From: Candidatus Anaerofilum excrementigallinarum
Lineage (GTDB): Bacteria > Bacillota > Clostridia > Oscillospirales > Ruminococcaceae
DNA: 35,890 nucleotides
Assembly (NCBI GenBank): GCA_019115305.1
Contig: DXDW01000028.1
Location: 1-35,890 of the forward strand
Reading direction: 5' to 3'
Below the pieces are notes generated by a model, which was given only the letters and a program-made list of their open reading frames with translations, was not told the DNA's origin and did not search any database. Below are positions 19,431 to 27,917 of this stretch, piece by piece. The stretch's first letter is position 1. The number at the start of each line of letters is the position of its first letter. The position numbers were made by a program, and so were the translations under genes.

Positions 19431-19473
19431 CAAAGGGAAAAAACACAAGCGTTGCAGAAGGAGAGCGAAGAAC

Positions 19474-20481
19474 ATGGAATACAGAATCCTGGGAAAAACC
19501 GGCCTGCGGGTCTCCCGCATCGGCTTTGGAGGAATCCCCATCCAGCGCATCGACGCCGAGGGGACCCGGGCCTTGATGCAGGCTCTGGTGGAAAAAGGAG
19601 TCAATTATATTGATACGGCCCGGGGCTACACCGTGAGCGAGGAGTATCTGGGCTATGGCCTGGAGGGTATCCGGGACAAGTTTGTGCTGGCCACCAAGTC
19701 CATGAGCCGGGACAAGGAATCCATGGCCCGGGACATCGAGATCAGTCTGGCCAATCTGCGCACCGATTACATCGATCTGTACCAGCTGCACAACCCCAAG
19801 CTGGAGGAGCTGGACGTCATCTTTTCGGAGAATGGTGCCATCCAGGCTTTGCGCCAGGCGAAAGCGGAAGGCAAGATCGGGCATATCGGCATCACGGCCC
19901 ACTCGGCGGCAGTGTTTGAAAAGGCCCTGGAATATGACGAGATCGAGACAGTGATGTTCCCCTACAACATTGTGGAGAGCCAGGGCGAGGAGCTGATTGC
20001 CCGGTGCCGGGAGAAGAATGTGGGATTCATCTGCATGAAGCCCCTGGCCGGCGGCGCCATCGAGGACGGCCGGCTGGCTCTGCGGTACATTCTGGCCAAC
20101 GACAATGTGACGGTGGCCATCCCCGGCATGGCGGAGGTGAAGGAGCTGGAGCAGAACCTGGCTGCGGCGGAGGATACCTCGTCTCTGACCGAGGAGGAGA
20201 AGGCGGCTTTTGAGAAGGTGCGGGCCGAGCTGGGGCAGAATTTCTGCCGCCGCTGCAACTACTGTGCCCCCTGTGCGGCGGGGATCAATATTCCCTCGGT
20301 ATTTTTGTTCCAGGGATATCTGCGCCGGTACGGTCTGGCGGGGTGGGCCCGGGAGCGGTACGCCACCTTGCCGGTGAAGGCTTCTGCCTGTGTGCAGTGC
20401 GGCGCCTGCGAGACCCGCTGCCCCTACCAGCTGCCCATCCGGCAGATGATGGCCGAAGCGGCCAAGGATTTCGGGGAATGA
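19474..20481 (+). CDS. Aldo/keto reductase with C-terminal 4Fe-4S cluster region
   Basis: MEYRILGKTGLRVSRIGFGGIPIQRI AKR start; Cys clusters CRRCNYCAPC and CVQCGACETRCPYQ. Confidence 0.93.
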   Translation: MEYRILGKTGLRVSRIGFGGIPIQRIDAEGTRALMQALVEKGVNYIDTARGYTVSEEYLGYGLEGIRDKFVLATKSMSRDKESMARDIEISLANLRTDYIDLYQLHNPKLEELDVIFSENGAIQALRQAKAEGKIGHIGITAHSAAVFEKALEYDEIETVMFPYNIVESQGEELIARCREKNVGFICMKPLAGGAIEDGRLALRYILANDNVTVAIPGMAEVKELEQNLAAAEDTSSLTEEEKAAFEKVRAELGQNFCRRCNYCAPCAAGINIPSVFLFQGYLRRYGLAGWARERYATLPVKASACVQCGACETRCPYQLPIRQMMAEAAKDFGE

Positions 20482-20543
20482 GTTTTTGGGGCGCTGCCCC
20501 AAGCCCCGCCGCCTTTTGAAAAAGGCGGGCGAAAACTTTTGGA
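20482..20543. repeat. Candidate dispersed intergenic repeat unit
   Basis: tttttGGGGCgctGCCCCaagccccGCCGCCTTTTgaAAAAGGCGGGCgaaaactttt: two back-to-back hairpins; only one copy in this window. Confidence 0.35.
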
Positions 20544-20602
20544 CCCAATAAAAACAGCCCCCGCCTGCGCATACCGCGCGGCGGGGGTTGTTTTTATTGG
20601 GG
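20544..20602. terminator. Bidirectional terminator between AKR and sseB-like genes
   Basis: CCCAATAAAAACAgCCCCCGC..GCGC/GCGC..GCGGGGGttGTTTTTATTGGG. Confidence 0.9.
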
Positions 20603-20608
20603 TGGGGA

Positions 20609-21451
20609 TTAGCTGACCGGCAAAGTGAGGTCGGGCAGCTTATAGAACATTTTTTTGTAGAAGGGTTTGGCGTCCTTGGCGCCCTTTTTGCCCAGATCGG
20701 TGGTGATCAGGGACACGCCCATGGCCAGGCTGCCCAGATGGGGCTTGGCGGCCTCCTGCAGCTGCTGCAGGACTTGTTTGCGGCCTTCGTCCCCTTCCTT
20801 GAGATCCAGCACCAGCAGATAGTTCTTTTTGCCGTTGACGTACATCATCCGCAGAAAGGCTGCGTTGACCTCGGCGCTCTTTTTGCAGACGGCGGTGAGG
20901 GCGTTGATGAGATCATCGGGGGATTTGGTGGGGTCCTCGATCACCACCCGGTCGTTTTTGGTGATGGACCGGATATTCCGCAGCCGCTCCTTGCCCTGCT
21001 GCAGGTTAAGGACCAGGGATTTGGGAATGGTGACATTTTTGCTGAAAGGGTCGATGACCAGGCCCTCGGCGGGGCATTTTTCCTCACCCAGCAGCTTGGC
21101 GAACTGGTCGAAGGGGAGCATGACGATATCGCCCTTCTGGCGCTGGGGCCACTGGGCCAGACGCTCGGGGCTGGTGAAGCCCATAAAGTATTTCTGGCCC
21201 TCCTTATTGGTCAGCAGCTGAATGGCCATCTGGGTATCGGGCTGGGCGATGGGCCGGCCTGCTTCGTCCCGGGGCGGGGGAGGGGTCAAAGTGACGGGCA
21301 CGAGATACCGGGAAACCGCGGCAATGCCCAGCATTTTTTTGCGGTTTTCGGGGGTGTCCTCGGCCTGCAGGGTGTCGATGGCCTGCTGCAGCGGCAGATT
21401 GGCGTTGACCTTCTGCGGCTGGGCGGCCTGGGGCTGTTTGTTTTCTTCCAT
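20609..21451 (-). CDS. SseB-like (enhanced serine sensitivity) protein
   Basis: 280 aa; region SRYLVPVTL...KYFMGFTSPERLAQWPQ...GLVIDPFSKNVTIPKSLV resembles the SseB N-terminal domain. Confidence 0.75.
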   Translation of the reverse strand: MEENKQPQAAQPQKVNANLPLQQAIDTLQAEDTPENRKKMLGIAAVSRYLVPVTLTPPPPRDEAGRPIAQPDTQMAIQLLTNKEGQKYFMGFTSPERLAQWPQRQKGDIVMLPFDQFAKLLGEEKCPAEGLVIDPFSKNVTIPKSLVLNLQQGKERLRNIRSITKNDRVVIEDPTKSPDDLINALTAVCKKSAEVNAAFLRMMYVNGKKNYLLVLDLKEGDEGRKQVLQQLQEAAKPHLGSLAMGVSLITTDLGKKGAKDAKPFYKKMFYKLPDLTLPVS

Positions 21452-21476
21452 GGTTAAAGTCCTCTCTTTCCTTCCT

Positions 21477-21524
21477 CACGGTATTCCCCACGGGATTTTT
21501 CGCAGTATTTCCCGCGGTATTGGA
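21477..21524. repeat. Tandem repeat, 4 x 12 nt, between rarA and sseB
   Basis: CACGGTATTCCC|CACGGGATTTTT|CGCAGTATTTCC|CGCGGTATTGGA. Confidence 0.7.
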
Positions 21525-21544
21525 AAAGGCGGCGGGGCTTTTTG

Positions 21545-22813
21545 TCAGCCGCCCTTTTTGATTTTTTCCCAGTAGGCCCGGGCGGCCTGCTCGGTTTTGT
21601 TGTCCCCGAAGCGGTAGTAGACCGCCCCGGCCAAAGAGTCGGGCAGGTATTGCTGGGCCACCCAGTGGTTGGGATAGTCGTGGGGGTATTTGTAGAACTG
21701 GCCTTTCACGGCGGCGTCCTCCCCGTCGAAGTGCTTGTTTTGCAGCCAGCGGGGGATGGGGCCGCCCCGGCCACGGCGCAGATCGGCGGTGGCGGCGTCG
21801 ATGGCCGCTTCGCCTCCGTTGGATTTGGGGGCGGTAGCCACCAGGATCACCGCGTCGGCCAGAGGAATGCGGGCTTCCGGCAGACCCAGCATATTGGCTG
21901 CGTCCACCGCCGCCTTGACGATGGGGATGATCTGGGGCCAGGCCAGACCCACGTCCTCACAGGCGCAGACCATCAGCCGCCGGCAGGCGCTGATCATGTC
22001 TCCGGCCTCCAGCAGCCGGGCCAGATAGTGCAGGGCGGCGTCGGGGTCGGAACCCCGCATGGATTTCTGAAAGCCCGACAGAATGTCGTAGTGGTCGTCT
22101 CCCTCCCGGTCATACCGGGGCCCCATGGCCTGGGTCACCTGCTGCACCATTTCCAAAGTGATGCGGCGGGCGCCGTTTTCCAGGGGCGCGGCGCTGGCCG
22201 CAAAGTCCAGACAGCCCAGGGCTTTGCGCATATCCCCGCCGCTGGTTTGGGCCAGCAGGTCCAGGCCGGCGGGGTCCATCTCCAGAGGGATGCCGTCCTC
22301 CTGGGCCAGCCGGGACAGGGCTTTTTCCAGTCCCTGGTGGATGTCCGCGGGCTGCAGCGCCTTGAATTCAAAGACGGTGCAGCGGCTGAGCAGGGCGTTG
22401 TAGATGTAAAAGGCGGGGTTTTCGGTGGTGGAGGCGATGAGGGTAACGCTGCCCTCCTCGATGCATTCCAGCAGGCTTTGCTGCTGTTTTTTGTTCAGAT
22501 ACTGGATCTCGTCCAGATAGAGCAGGACGCCCTTTTCAGTGCCGAAGGTGCCGATGTCGGCCAGTACTGTTTTGATGTCCCCGGTGGAGGCGGTGGTGCC
22601 GTTGAGCTTGTGCAGCCGCATACCGCTGTTTTCGGCGATGATGCGGGCCACCGTGGTTTTGCCCACCCCCGAGGGGCCGTAAAAGATCATGTTGGGAATG
22701 CGGCCCTGTTCAATGGCGGTGCGGAACACCTTGCCGGGGGCCAGCAGATGCTGCTGGCCGCACACCTCGGCCAGAGTGCGGGGGCGCAGGCGCTGGGCCA
22801 GTGGCTGGTTCAT
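21545..22813 (-). CDS. rarA: Replication-associated recombination protein A (RarA/MgsA AAA+ ATPase)
   Basis: RPRTLAEVCGQQHLL; GPSGVGKTTVARIIA; YLDEIQYLNKKQQQSLL; GSDPDAALHYLARLLEAGD. Confidence 0.95.
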   Translation of the reverse strand: MNQPLAQRLRPRTLAEVCGQQHLLAPGKVFRTAIEQGRIPNMIFYGPSGVGKTTVARIIAENSGMRLHKLNGTTASTGDIKTVLADIGTFGTEKGVLLYLDEIQYLNKKQQQSLLECIEEGSVTLIASTTENPAFYIYNALLSRCTVFEFKALQPADIHQGLEKALSRLAQEDGIPLEMDPAGLDLLAQTSGGDMRKALGCLDFAASAAPLENGARRITLEMVQQVTQAMGPRYDREGDDHYDILSGFQKSMRGSDPDAALHYLARLLEAGDMISACRRLMVCACEDVGLAWPQIIPIVKAAVDAANMLGLPEARIPLADAVILVATAPKSNGGEAAIDAATADLRRGRGGPIPRWLQNKHFDGEDAAVKGQFYKYPHDYPNHWVAQQYLPDSLAGAVYYRFGDNKTEQAARAYWEKIKKGG

Positions 22814-22834
22814 GGATATCTCCTTCCGGGGGGA

Positions 22835-23653
22835 TCAGGTGGCCGACCAGTCCCCCAGCTTTTTGGCCGCGTAGCCGGGATTGAAGAACAGGTCGATGGC
22901 GTGGACCAGGCTGCGGTCCCAGAAGTTCCACTCGTGGACGCCGTCCCATTCCATATAATGGTAGTCCAGGGGCAGGCTTTCGGCGTGGTGCTTGAACAGC
23001 AGGTTCTGGTTGTAGATGTAATAGGGTTCGATGTCCTGCCGACCGGCGGTGCAGAGGATGCGGGGCTGCTGCTCGGCGGGCAGCTGGCTCACCCTTTCGG
23101 CCAGGCGGTAAAGGTTGCGGTCCTCGGGCAGGACCAGGTCCGGGCCCAGCACCGGGCCAAAGGAAGCCCGGACCAGGGCGTTGTAGGGGGCGGCTTCCAG
23201 CATCATGGCCAGGTCCACCGCGCCGGAGAAGCTGGCGCAGGCGAAGTAGCGGTCGGGGTGGTTGAGCCCCAGCAGCAGTGCGCCGTAGCCCCCCATGGAC
23301 AGTCCGCAGATGGCGTTCTTTTCCCGCTCCTGGGGCAGCTTGACCATCTTGTTCAGCAAAGCGGGCATCTCCTGGGTCAGCCAGGTGTAGTAGGCGGGGC
23401 CGGCGGCCATGTCCATGTAAAAGGAGTTGGCCGCGTCGGGGATGATGAGCGCCAGGCCGTTGTCGGCGGCATACCGAAGGGCGGCCGACATATTCACCCA
23501 GTCGTCCCCGTCGTTGGTGTAGCCGTGGAGCAAAGTGATGACCCCTTTTACCTCATTGCCCACCTCGGCGGGCAGGTCGCAGGGGTAATACAGGCGCACG
23601 GTGGTGGTGGAGGCCAGAGCCTGGCTTTTGAGTTTCAGTGTAAAAAATGCCAT
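22835..23653 (-). CDS. Alpha/beta-hydrolase, esterase D/feruloyl esterase-like
   Basis: GVITLLHGYTNDGDDWV; nucleophile elbow ICGLSMGGYGALLLGL. Confidence 0.9.
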   Translation of the reverse strand: MAFFTLKLKSQALASTTTVRLYYPCDLPAEVGNEVKGVITLLHGYTNDGDDWVNMSAALRYAADNGLALIIPDAANSFYMDMAAGPAYYTWLTQEMPALLNKMVKLPQEREKNAICGLSMGGYGALLLGLNHPDRYFACASFSGAVDLAMMLEAAPYNALVRASFGPVLGPDLVLPEDRNLYRLAERVSQLPAEQQPRILCTAGRQDIEPYYIYNQNLLFKHHAESLPLDYHYMEWDGVHEWNFWDRSLVHAIDLFFNPGYAAKKLGDWSAT

Positions 23654-23694
23654 GACGGATTTCCTCCTAGCGCGCAAGGCGCAGACAGAAAAAA

Positions 23695-24948
23695 TTATTC
23701 GTACAGGGGGAACAGGGAGGTGAGGGTAGCCACACGCCGGGCCACGTCCTCCTTTTTGCCCTCAAAGTCAAAGATGCAGTCGGCGATGCAGTCGGCCACG
23801 ATCTTCATCTCGGCGGGACCAAAGCCCCGGGTGGTGACGGCAGGGGTGCCGATGCGCACGCCGCTGGTGATGAAGGGGCTGCGCTTTTCACCGGGAACGG
23901 TGTTTTTGTTGGCGGTGATGTGCACTTCGTCCAGATTGTGCTCCAGCTGCTTGCCGGTGACCTCCAGATCGGACAGGTCAATGAGCATCAGGTGATTGTC
24001 GGTGCCGCCGCTCACCAGTTTTACACCCCGCTCGGTGAGCCGGGCAGCCAGGGCCTGGGCGTTTTCCACCACAAGCCGGGCATACTGGGCGAAGTCGGGC
24101 CGCAGGGCCTCCCCGAAGCAGACGGCCTTGGCGGCGATGACGTGCTCCAGCGGGCCGCCCTGGGTGCCGGGGAAGATGGCCTTGTTGATCTTTTTGGCCA
24201 GTTCCTCGTCGTTGGTGAGGATCAGGCCGCCCCGGGGACCCCGGAGGGTCTTGTGGGTGGTGGTGGTCACCACGTCGGCGTAGGGCACGGGGTTCTGGTG
24301 GACGCCGCCGGCCACAAGACCGGCGATGTGGGCCATATCCACCATGAGCATGGCGCCCACCCCGTGGGCGATGGCGGCCAGACGTTCAAAGTCCAGCGCG
24401 CGGCAGTAGGCGGAAGCGCCGGCCACCAGCAGCTTGGGCTTTACTTCGGCGGCCTGTTTTTCCAGAGCGTCGTAGTCGAGAAAGCCCTGCTCGTTGACGC
24501 CGTAGGAAACAAAGTGGTAGTTTTTGCCGCTCATGTTCACCGGACTGCCGTGGGTGAGGTGGCCGCCCTGGGACAGATCCATGCCCATGACGGTGTCGCC
24601 CACTTCCAGCAGAGCAAAGTAGACGGCCAGATTGGCCTGGGCGCCGGAATGGGGCTGTACGTTGGCATATTTGGCGCCGAACAGCTTACAGGCCCGCTGG
24701 ATGGCCAGGTTTTCCACCTGATCCACATACTGGCAGCCGCCGTAGTAGCGCTTGCCGGGGTAGCCCTCGGCGTATTTGTTGGTGAGCACGCTGCCCATGG
24801 CGGCCATTACCGCGGGGCTGACGATGTTTTCCGAGGCGATCAGCTCGATGTTATCCCGCTGGCGCTGCAGCTCGCCCTGCATGGCGGCGGCCAGTTCGGG
24901 GTCCTGTCCGGCCACAAACCCGATGGTGTCCATCATATCCCGAAACAT
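23695..24948 (-). CDS. glyA: Serine hydroxymethyltransferase
   Basis: [56 protein letters not shown] lysine motif. Confidence 0.98.
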   Translation of the reverse strand: MFRDMMDTIGFVAGQDPELAAAMQGELQRQRDNIELIASENIVSPAVMAAMGSVLTNKYAEGYPGKRYYGGCQYVDQVENLAIQRACKLFGAKYANVQPHSGAQANLAVYFALLEVGDTVMGMDLSQGGHLTHGSPVNMSGKNYHFVSYGVNEQGFLDYDALEKQAAEVKPKLLVAGASAYCRALDFERLAAIAHGVGAMLMVDMAHIAGLVAGGVHQNPVPYADVVTTTTHKTLRGPRGGLILTNDEELAKKINKAIFPGTQGGPLEHVIAAKAVCFGEALRPDFAQYARLVVENAQALAARLTERGVKLVSGGTDNHLMLIDLSDLEVTGKQLEHNLDEVHITANKNTVPGEKRSPFITSGVRIGTPAVTTRGFGPAEMKIVADCIADCIFDFEGKKEDVARRVATLTSLFPLYE

Positions 24949-25193
24949 AAATATCCCACTCCTTTTTTGTGCTGGTGTTTATGCAGCTTTTTTGTGCGGC
25001 GCTTTTTGGCGTCCTGACGCGGCCCGCAGAGATTGCTTTTATTATACACCGCCGGCCGGTCTTTCCGCAAGGCGCGCCCCGCCTTAGGGCCGCTTTTTGC
25101 GAAAAAGGGCTTTTTCTTGTTATTGATATATGGTATCATAAAGAAAAGCCACAAGGACAAATACCCAAAACATGGAAGAAGGCAGGACAAGAT

Positions 25194-25823
25194 ATGACCA
25201 AAAAGCAGCGGGCGCTGGCCATTATCCAGCGGCTGAAAGAAATGTATCCTCTGGCAGAGTGCACTTTGGACTATGAAAAGGCCTGGCAGCTGCTGGTGGG
25301 GGTGCGGCTGGCGGCCCAGTGCACCGACGCCAGGGTGAATGTGGTCACCGAGGAACTGTTTGCCAAATATCCCAGTGTGCAGGCTTTGGCCGAGGCCACC
25401 CCCGAAGAGATCGAGGCCATCGTCAAGCCCTGCGGCCTGGGCCGCAGCAAGGCCCGGGACATCAGCGCCTGTATGCGGATTCTGCGGGATGAATACGACG
25501 GCAAGGTGCCCGACGATTTCGACGCCCTGCTGGCGCTGCCGGGAGTGGGCCGCAAGAGCGCCAATCTGATCATGGGAGATGTGTTCGGCAAGCCGGCCAT
25601 CGTCACCGACACCCACTGCATCCGGCTGGTCAACCGCATGGGCCTGGTGGACGGCATCAAGGACCCCCGCCGGGTGGAGATGGCCCTGTGGAAGATCGTT
25701 CCCCCCGAGGAGGGCAGCGACTTCTGCCACCGTCTGGTGATGCACGGCCGGGCGGTCTGCGACGCCCGCAAGCCCAACTGCGCCGGCTGCCAGATGGCCG
25801 ACCTGTGCAAGCAGGTGCTGTGA
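25194..25823 (+). CDS. nth: Endonuclease III
   Basis: HhH-GPD motif LPGVGRKSANLIMGDVFG...VTDTHCIRLVNRMG; Fe-S motif CDARKPNCAGCQMADLC. Confidence 0.96.
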   Translation: MTKKQRALAIIQRLKEMYPLAECTLDYEKAWQLLVGVRLAAQCTDARVNVVTEELFAKYPSVQALAEATPEEIEAIVKPCGLGRSKARDISACMRILRDEYDGKVPDDFDALLALPGVGRKSANLIMGDVFGKPAIVTDTHCIRLVNRMGLVDGIKDPRRVEMALWKIVPPEEGSDFCHRLVMHGRAVCDARKPNCAGCQMADLCKQVL

Positions 25824-25839
25824 CTGCCCCGGGCGGCTC

Positions 25840-25868
25840 TTGACAAAGCCGGGGGAGGGGCCTATAAT
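25840..25868 (+). promoter_or_regulatory. Promoter for the TPP riboswitch/thiT transcript
   Basis: TTGACA - 17 nt - TATAAT. Confidence 0.9.
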
Positions 25869-25888
25869 AATCCACGGACATAAAAACA

Positions 25889-25980
25889 GGGGCGCTGGAA
25901 GCATTTCCGGCTGAGATTGGGGCGAATTGCAGCCCCAGGTCACCTTGAACCTGATCCGGGTAATGCCGGCGTAGGGAGTT
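25889..25980 (+). ncRNA. TPP (THI-box) riboswitch aptamer
   Basis: GGGGCGCT...CCGGCTGAGATT...CACCTTGAACCTGATCCGGGTAATGCCGGCGTAGGGA matches the THI-box core. Confidence 0.97.
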
Positions 25981-26001
25981 TGAGGAATATGCGGAATTTC
26001 C

Positions 26002-26046
26002 GCGCCTGTGTTTGCGTTGCATCCACAGGCGCTTTCTTTGTTTTTA
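26002..26046 (+). terminator. Expression-platform terminator of the TPP riboswitch
   Basis: GCGCCTGTG tttgcgttgcatc CACAGGCGC TTTCTTTGTTTTT. Confidence 0.85.
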
Positions 26047-26076
26047 TGTACTAATCGCAAGCGAGGAGTTTTTTGT

Positions 26077-26658
26077 ATGACCACCCAGTTTTCCAAAACC
26101 CGTATCCTGGTAGAGGGCGCCATGATGATCGCCCTGTCCACCATCCTGAGCATGATCCCCCTGTTCAGCATGCCCTACGGCGGCACCGTCACTTTGCTGA
26201 GCATGCTGCCTCTGGTGCTGATGGCCTTCCGTCACGGCACCAAGTGGGGTGTGTTTACGGCTTTTGTACACAGCGTGCTGCAGCTGCTGCTGGGCCTGAG
26301 CAACCTGACCTACTGCGCCACCATCTGGAGCCAGATCGGCTGCATCCTGCTGGACTACCTGCTGGCCTTCACCGCTCTGGGTCTGGCCTACGCCTTTGCC
26401 AAGCCCTTCGGCAACCGGCTGGTGGGCGTGGCCGTGGGCACCTTCGGGGTGTGCTTTCTGCGGTTTATCTGCAGCTTTTTGTCCGGCTGGCTGCTGTGGG
26501 GCAGCTATAAGGACTCCTACGACTGGGCGGTGAACCTGCCTGTCTGGCTGTACAGCCTGATCTACAACGGCACCTACATGCTGCCCGAAACCATCCTCAC
26601 CGTGGTGGGCGCCGTGCTGCTGATGAAGGCCATGCCCAAGCAGTTTGCCCGCCAGTAA
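26077..26658 (+). CDS. thiT: ThiT-like thiamine ECF transporter S component
   Basis: 193 aa, about six TM segments, placed directly behind a TPP riboswitch; MIALSTILSMIPLFSMPYGGTVTLLSMLPLVLMAFRHGTKWG is ThiT-like. Confidence 0.93.
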   Translation: MTTQFSKTRILVEGAMMIALSTILSMIPLFSMPYGGTVTLLSMLPLVLMAFRHGTKWGVFTAFVHSVLQLLLGLSNLTYCATIWSQIGCILLDYLLAFTALGLAYAFAKPFGNRLVGVAVGTFGVCFLRFICSFLSGWLLWGSYKDSYDWAVNLPVWLYSLIYNGTYMLPETILTVVGAVLLMKAMPKQFARQ

Positions 26659-26681
26659 ACCCTGTTTTCTCCCTCCATATA

Positions 26682-26717
26682 AGGGCCGCCGGACGCATTT
26701 TGCCGGCGGCCTTTTTT
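26682..26717 (+). terminator. Terminator after thiT
   Basis: GGGCCGCCGG acgcattttg CCGGCGGCC TTTTTT. Confidence 0.9.
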
Positions 26718-26772
26718 AGGGAATATTTATAAATAGAACCGGTTTTTTGCTTATAAAAAGTCCACAATTCTA

Positions 26773-26801
26773 TTGTTTTTTTGTAGGAATGATAGTATAA
26801 T
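26773..26801 (+). promoter_or_regulatory. Promoter of cytidylate-kinase-like gene
   Basis: TTGTTT - 17 nt - TATAAT. Confidence 0.65.
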
Positions 26802-26846
26802 GAAATCAGAAAGCGAAGGTTCGCTTCACCAAAGAGTAAAGGGGCG

Positions 26847-27482
26847 ATGTATATGGCGAACAATCTGGTAATTTCCATCGGACGGCAGTTCGGTTCGGGC
26901 GGCCGGGAAATCGGAAAAGGCGTTGCAGAAAAGCTGGGCATCGCCTTCTACGACAAGGAGATCTTGGCACAGTCCGCCAAGGACAGCGGCATTGTGCAGG
27001 AAATCTTTGAAAGCATGGATGAAAAGCGAACTCCCAGCTTACTGTACAATCTGTCCATGGGCGCTGGCTATGCCAACCCGGTGTTCTACGCCGCCATGGA
27101 CGATGCGGTGCCCACCAGCGACAAGCTGTTCCGCTGGCAGGCGGCCACCATCGAAAAATTTGCTGCTGCGGGTCCCTGTGTGATCATCGGCCGCTGCGCC
27201 GACTACATCCTGCGGGATCATCCCGGCCTGGTTTCCATCTTTATCTATTCCGATATGGATAAGCGCTGCCAGCGTATTTCCCGCCTGTACAATCTGCGGG
27301 AGGACGCCGCCAATGTGCTGATCCGCAAAACCGACAAGAGCCGGGCCAGCTACTACAACTTCAGCACCGACCGGGAGTGGGGCAACATGGGCAACTATGA
27401 CCTGTGCCTGAACTCCGGCACCCTGGGCGTGGAGAAATCCATCGACCTGATCTGTGACTATATCGGCCGTCTGCGCGGCTGA
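26847..27482 (+). CDS. Cytidylate kinase-like family protein
   Basis: NNLVISIGRQFGSGGREIGKGVAEKLGIAFYDKEIL; CVIIGRCADYILRD; PF13189-like. Confidence 0.9.
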   Translation: MYMANNLVISIGRQFGSGGREIGKGVAEKLGIAFYDKEILAQSAKDSGIVQEIFESMDEKRTPSLLYNLSMGAGYANPVFYAAMDDAVPTSDKLFRWQAATIEKFAAAGPCVIIGRCADYILRDHPGLVSIFIYSDMDKRCQRISRLYNLREDAANVLIRKTDKSRASYYNFSTDREWGNMGNYDLCLNSGTLGVEKSIDLICDYIGRLRG

Positions 27483-27509
27483 TTTCCCCCCTCTTTATCC
27501 CCCTCTTTT

Positions 27510-27552
27510 CCGCCGGGCCGCTTTTCCCAAAGCGGCCCGGCGGGCCCCTTTT
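27510..27552 (+). terminator. Terminator after cytidylate-kinase-like gene
   Basis: CCGCCGGGCCGCTTT tccc AAAGCGGCCCGGCGG gccccTTTT. Confidence 0.85.
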
Positions 27553-27582
27553 ACGGGACAAAATGCAAAAGGAGAGATGCCT

Positions 27583-27846
27583 GTGATCACCATTTTCAAC
27601 CGCCGGGAGCTGCTCACCACCTACGACATGGCCCAGCAAGCCCAGGCACGGGCGGTGCTGGACGCCGCCGGTATCCCCTACAAGGTGCGGGTGGTGGACC
27701 GCAAAAACGGCCAAGCCATGCTGGCAGGCAGCCGGGCGCGCACCGGCAGCTTTGGGGAGAATATGGCCATGGCCTACGAGTACACCATCTATGTGGCCAA
27801 AGAGGATCTGGAGCGGGCGCAGCTGGCGCTGAACCCGGCGCGGTAA
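27583..27846 (+). CDS. Small conserved-type hypothetical protein
   Basis: About 87 aa; AAAGGAG followed by ATG 27577 or, with better spacing, GTG 27583 (MITIFNRRELLTTYDMAQQAQARAVLDAAGIPYKVRVVDRKN); own terminator. Confidence 0.7.
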   Translation: MITIFNRRELLTTYDMAQQAQARAVLDAAGIPYKVRVVDRKNGQAMLAGSRARTGSFGENMAMAYEYTIYVAKEDLERAQLALNPAR

Positions 27847-27860
27847 ATACCTGAAAAAAG

Positions 27861-27905
27861 CAAAGGGCGCGGGAAACCGTCTTGGTTTCCCGCGCCCTTT
27901 TTTGT
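27861..27905. terminator. Bidirectional terminator between the small gene and the exporter gene
   Basis: AAAGGGCGCGGGAAACC gtctt GGTTTCCCGCGCCCTTT TTT. Confidence 0.95.
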
Positions 27906-27917
27906 TGTTGGGATGAT

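Noticed and set aside
21542-23995. 817 aa plus-strand ORF
   Set aside because: Antisense to rarA, the esterase gene and glyA; low-complexity Gly/Gln/Val/His composition, no family features.
24949-25040. THF or glycine riboswitch in the glyA leader
   Set aside because: The short leader shows no recognisable aptamer core; only A-tracts and an SD.
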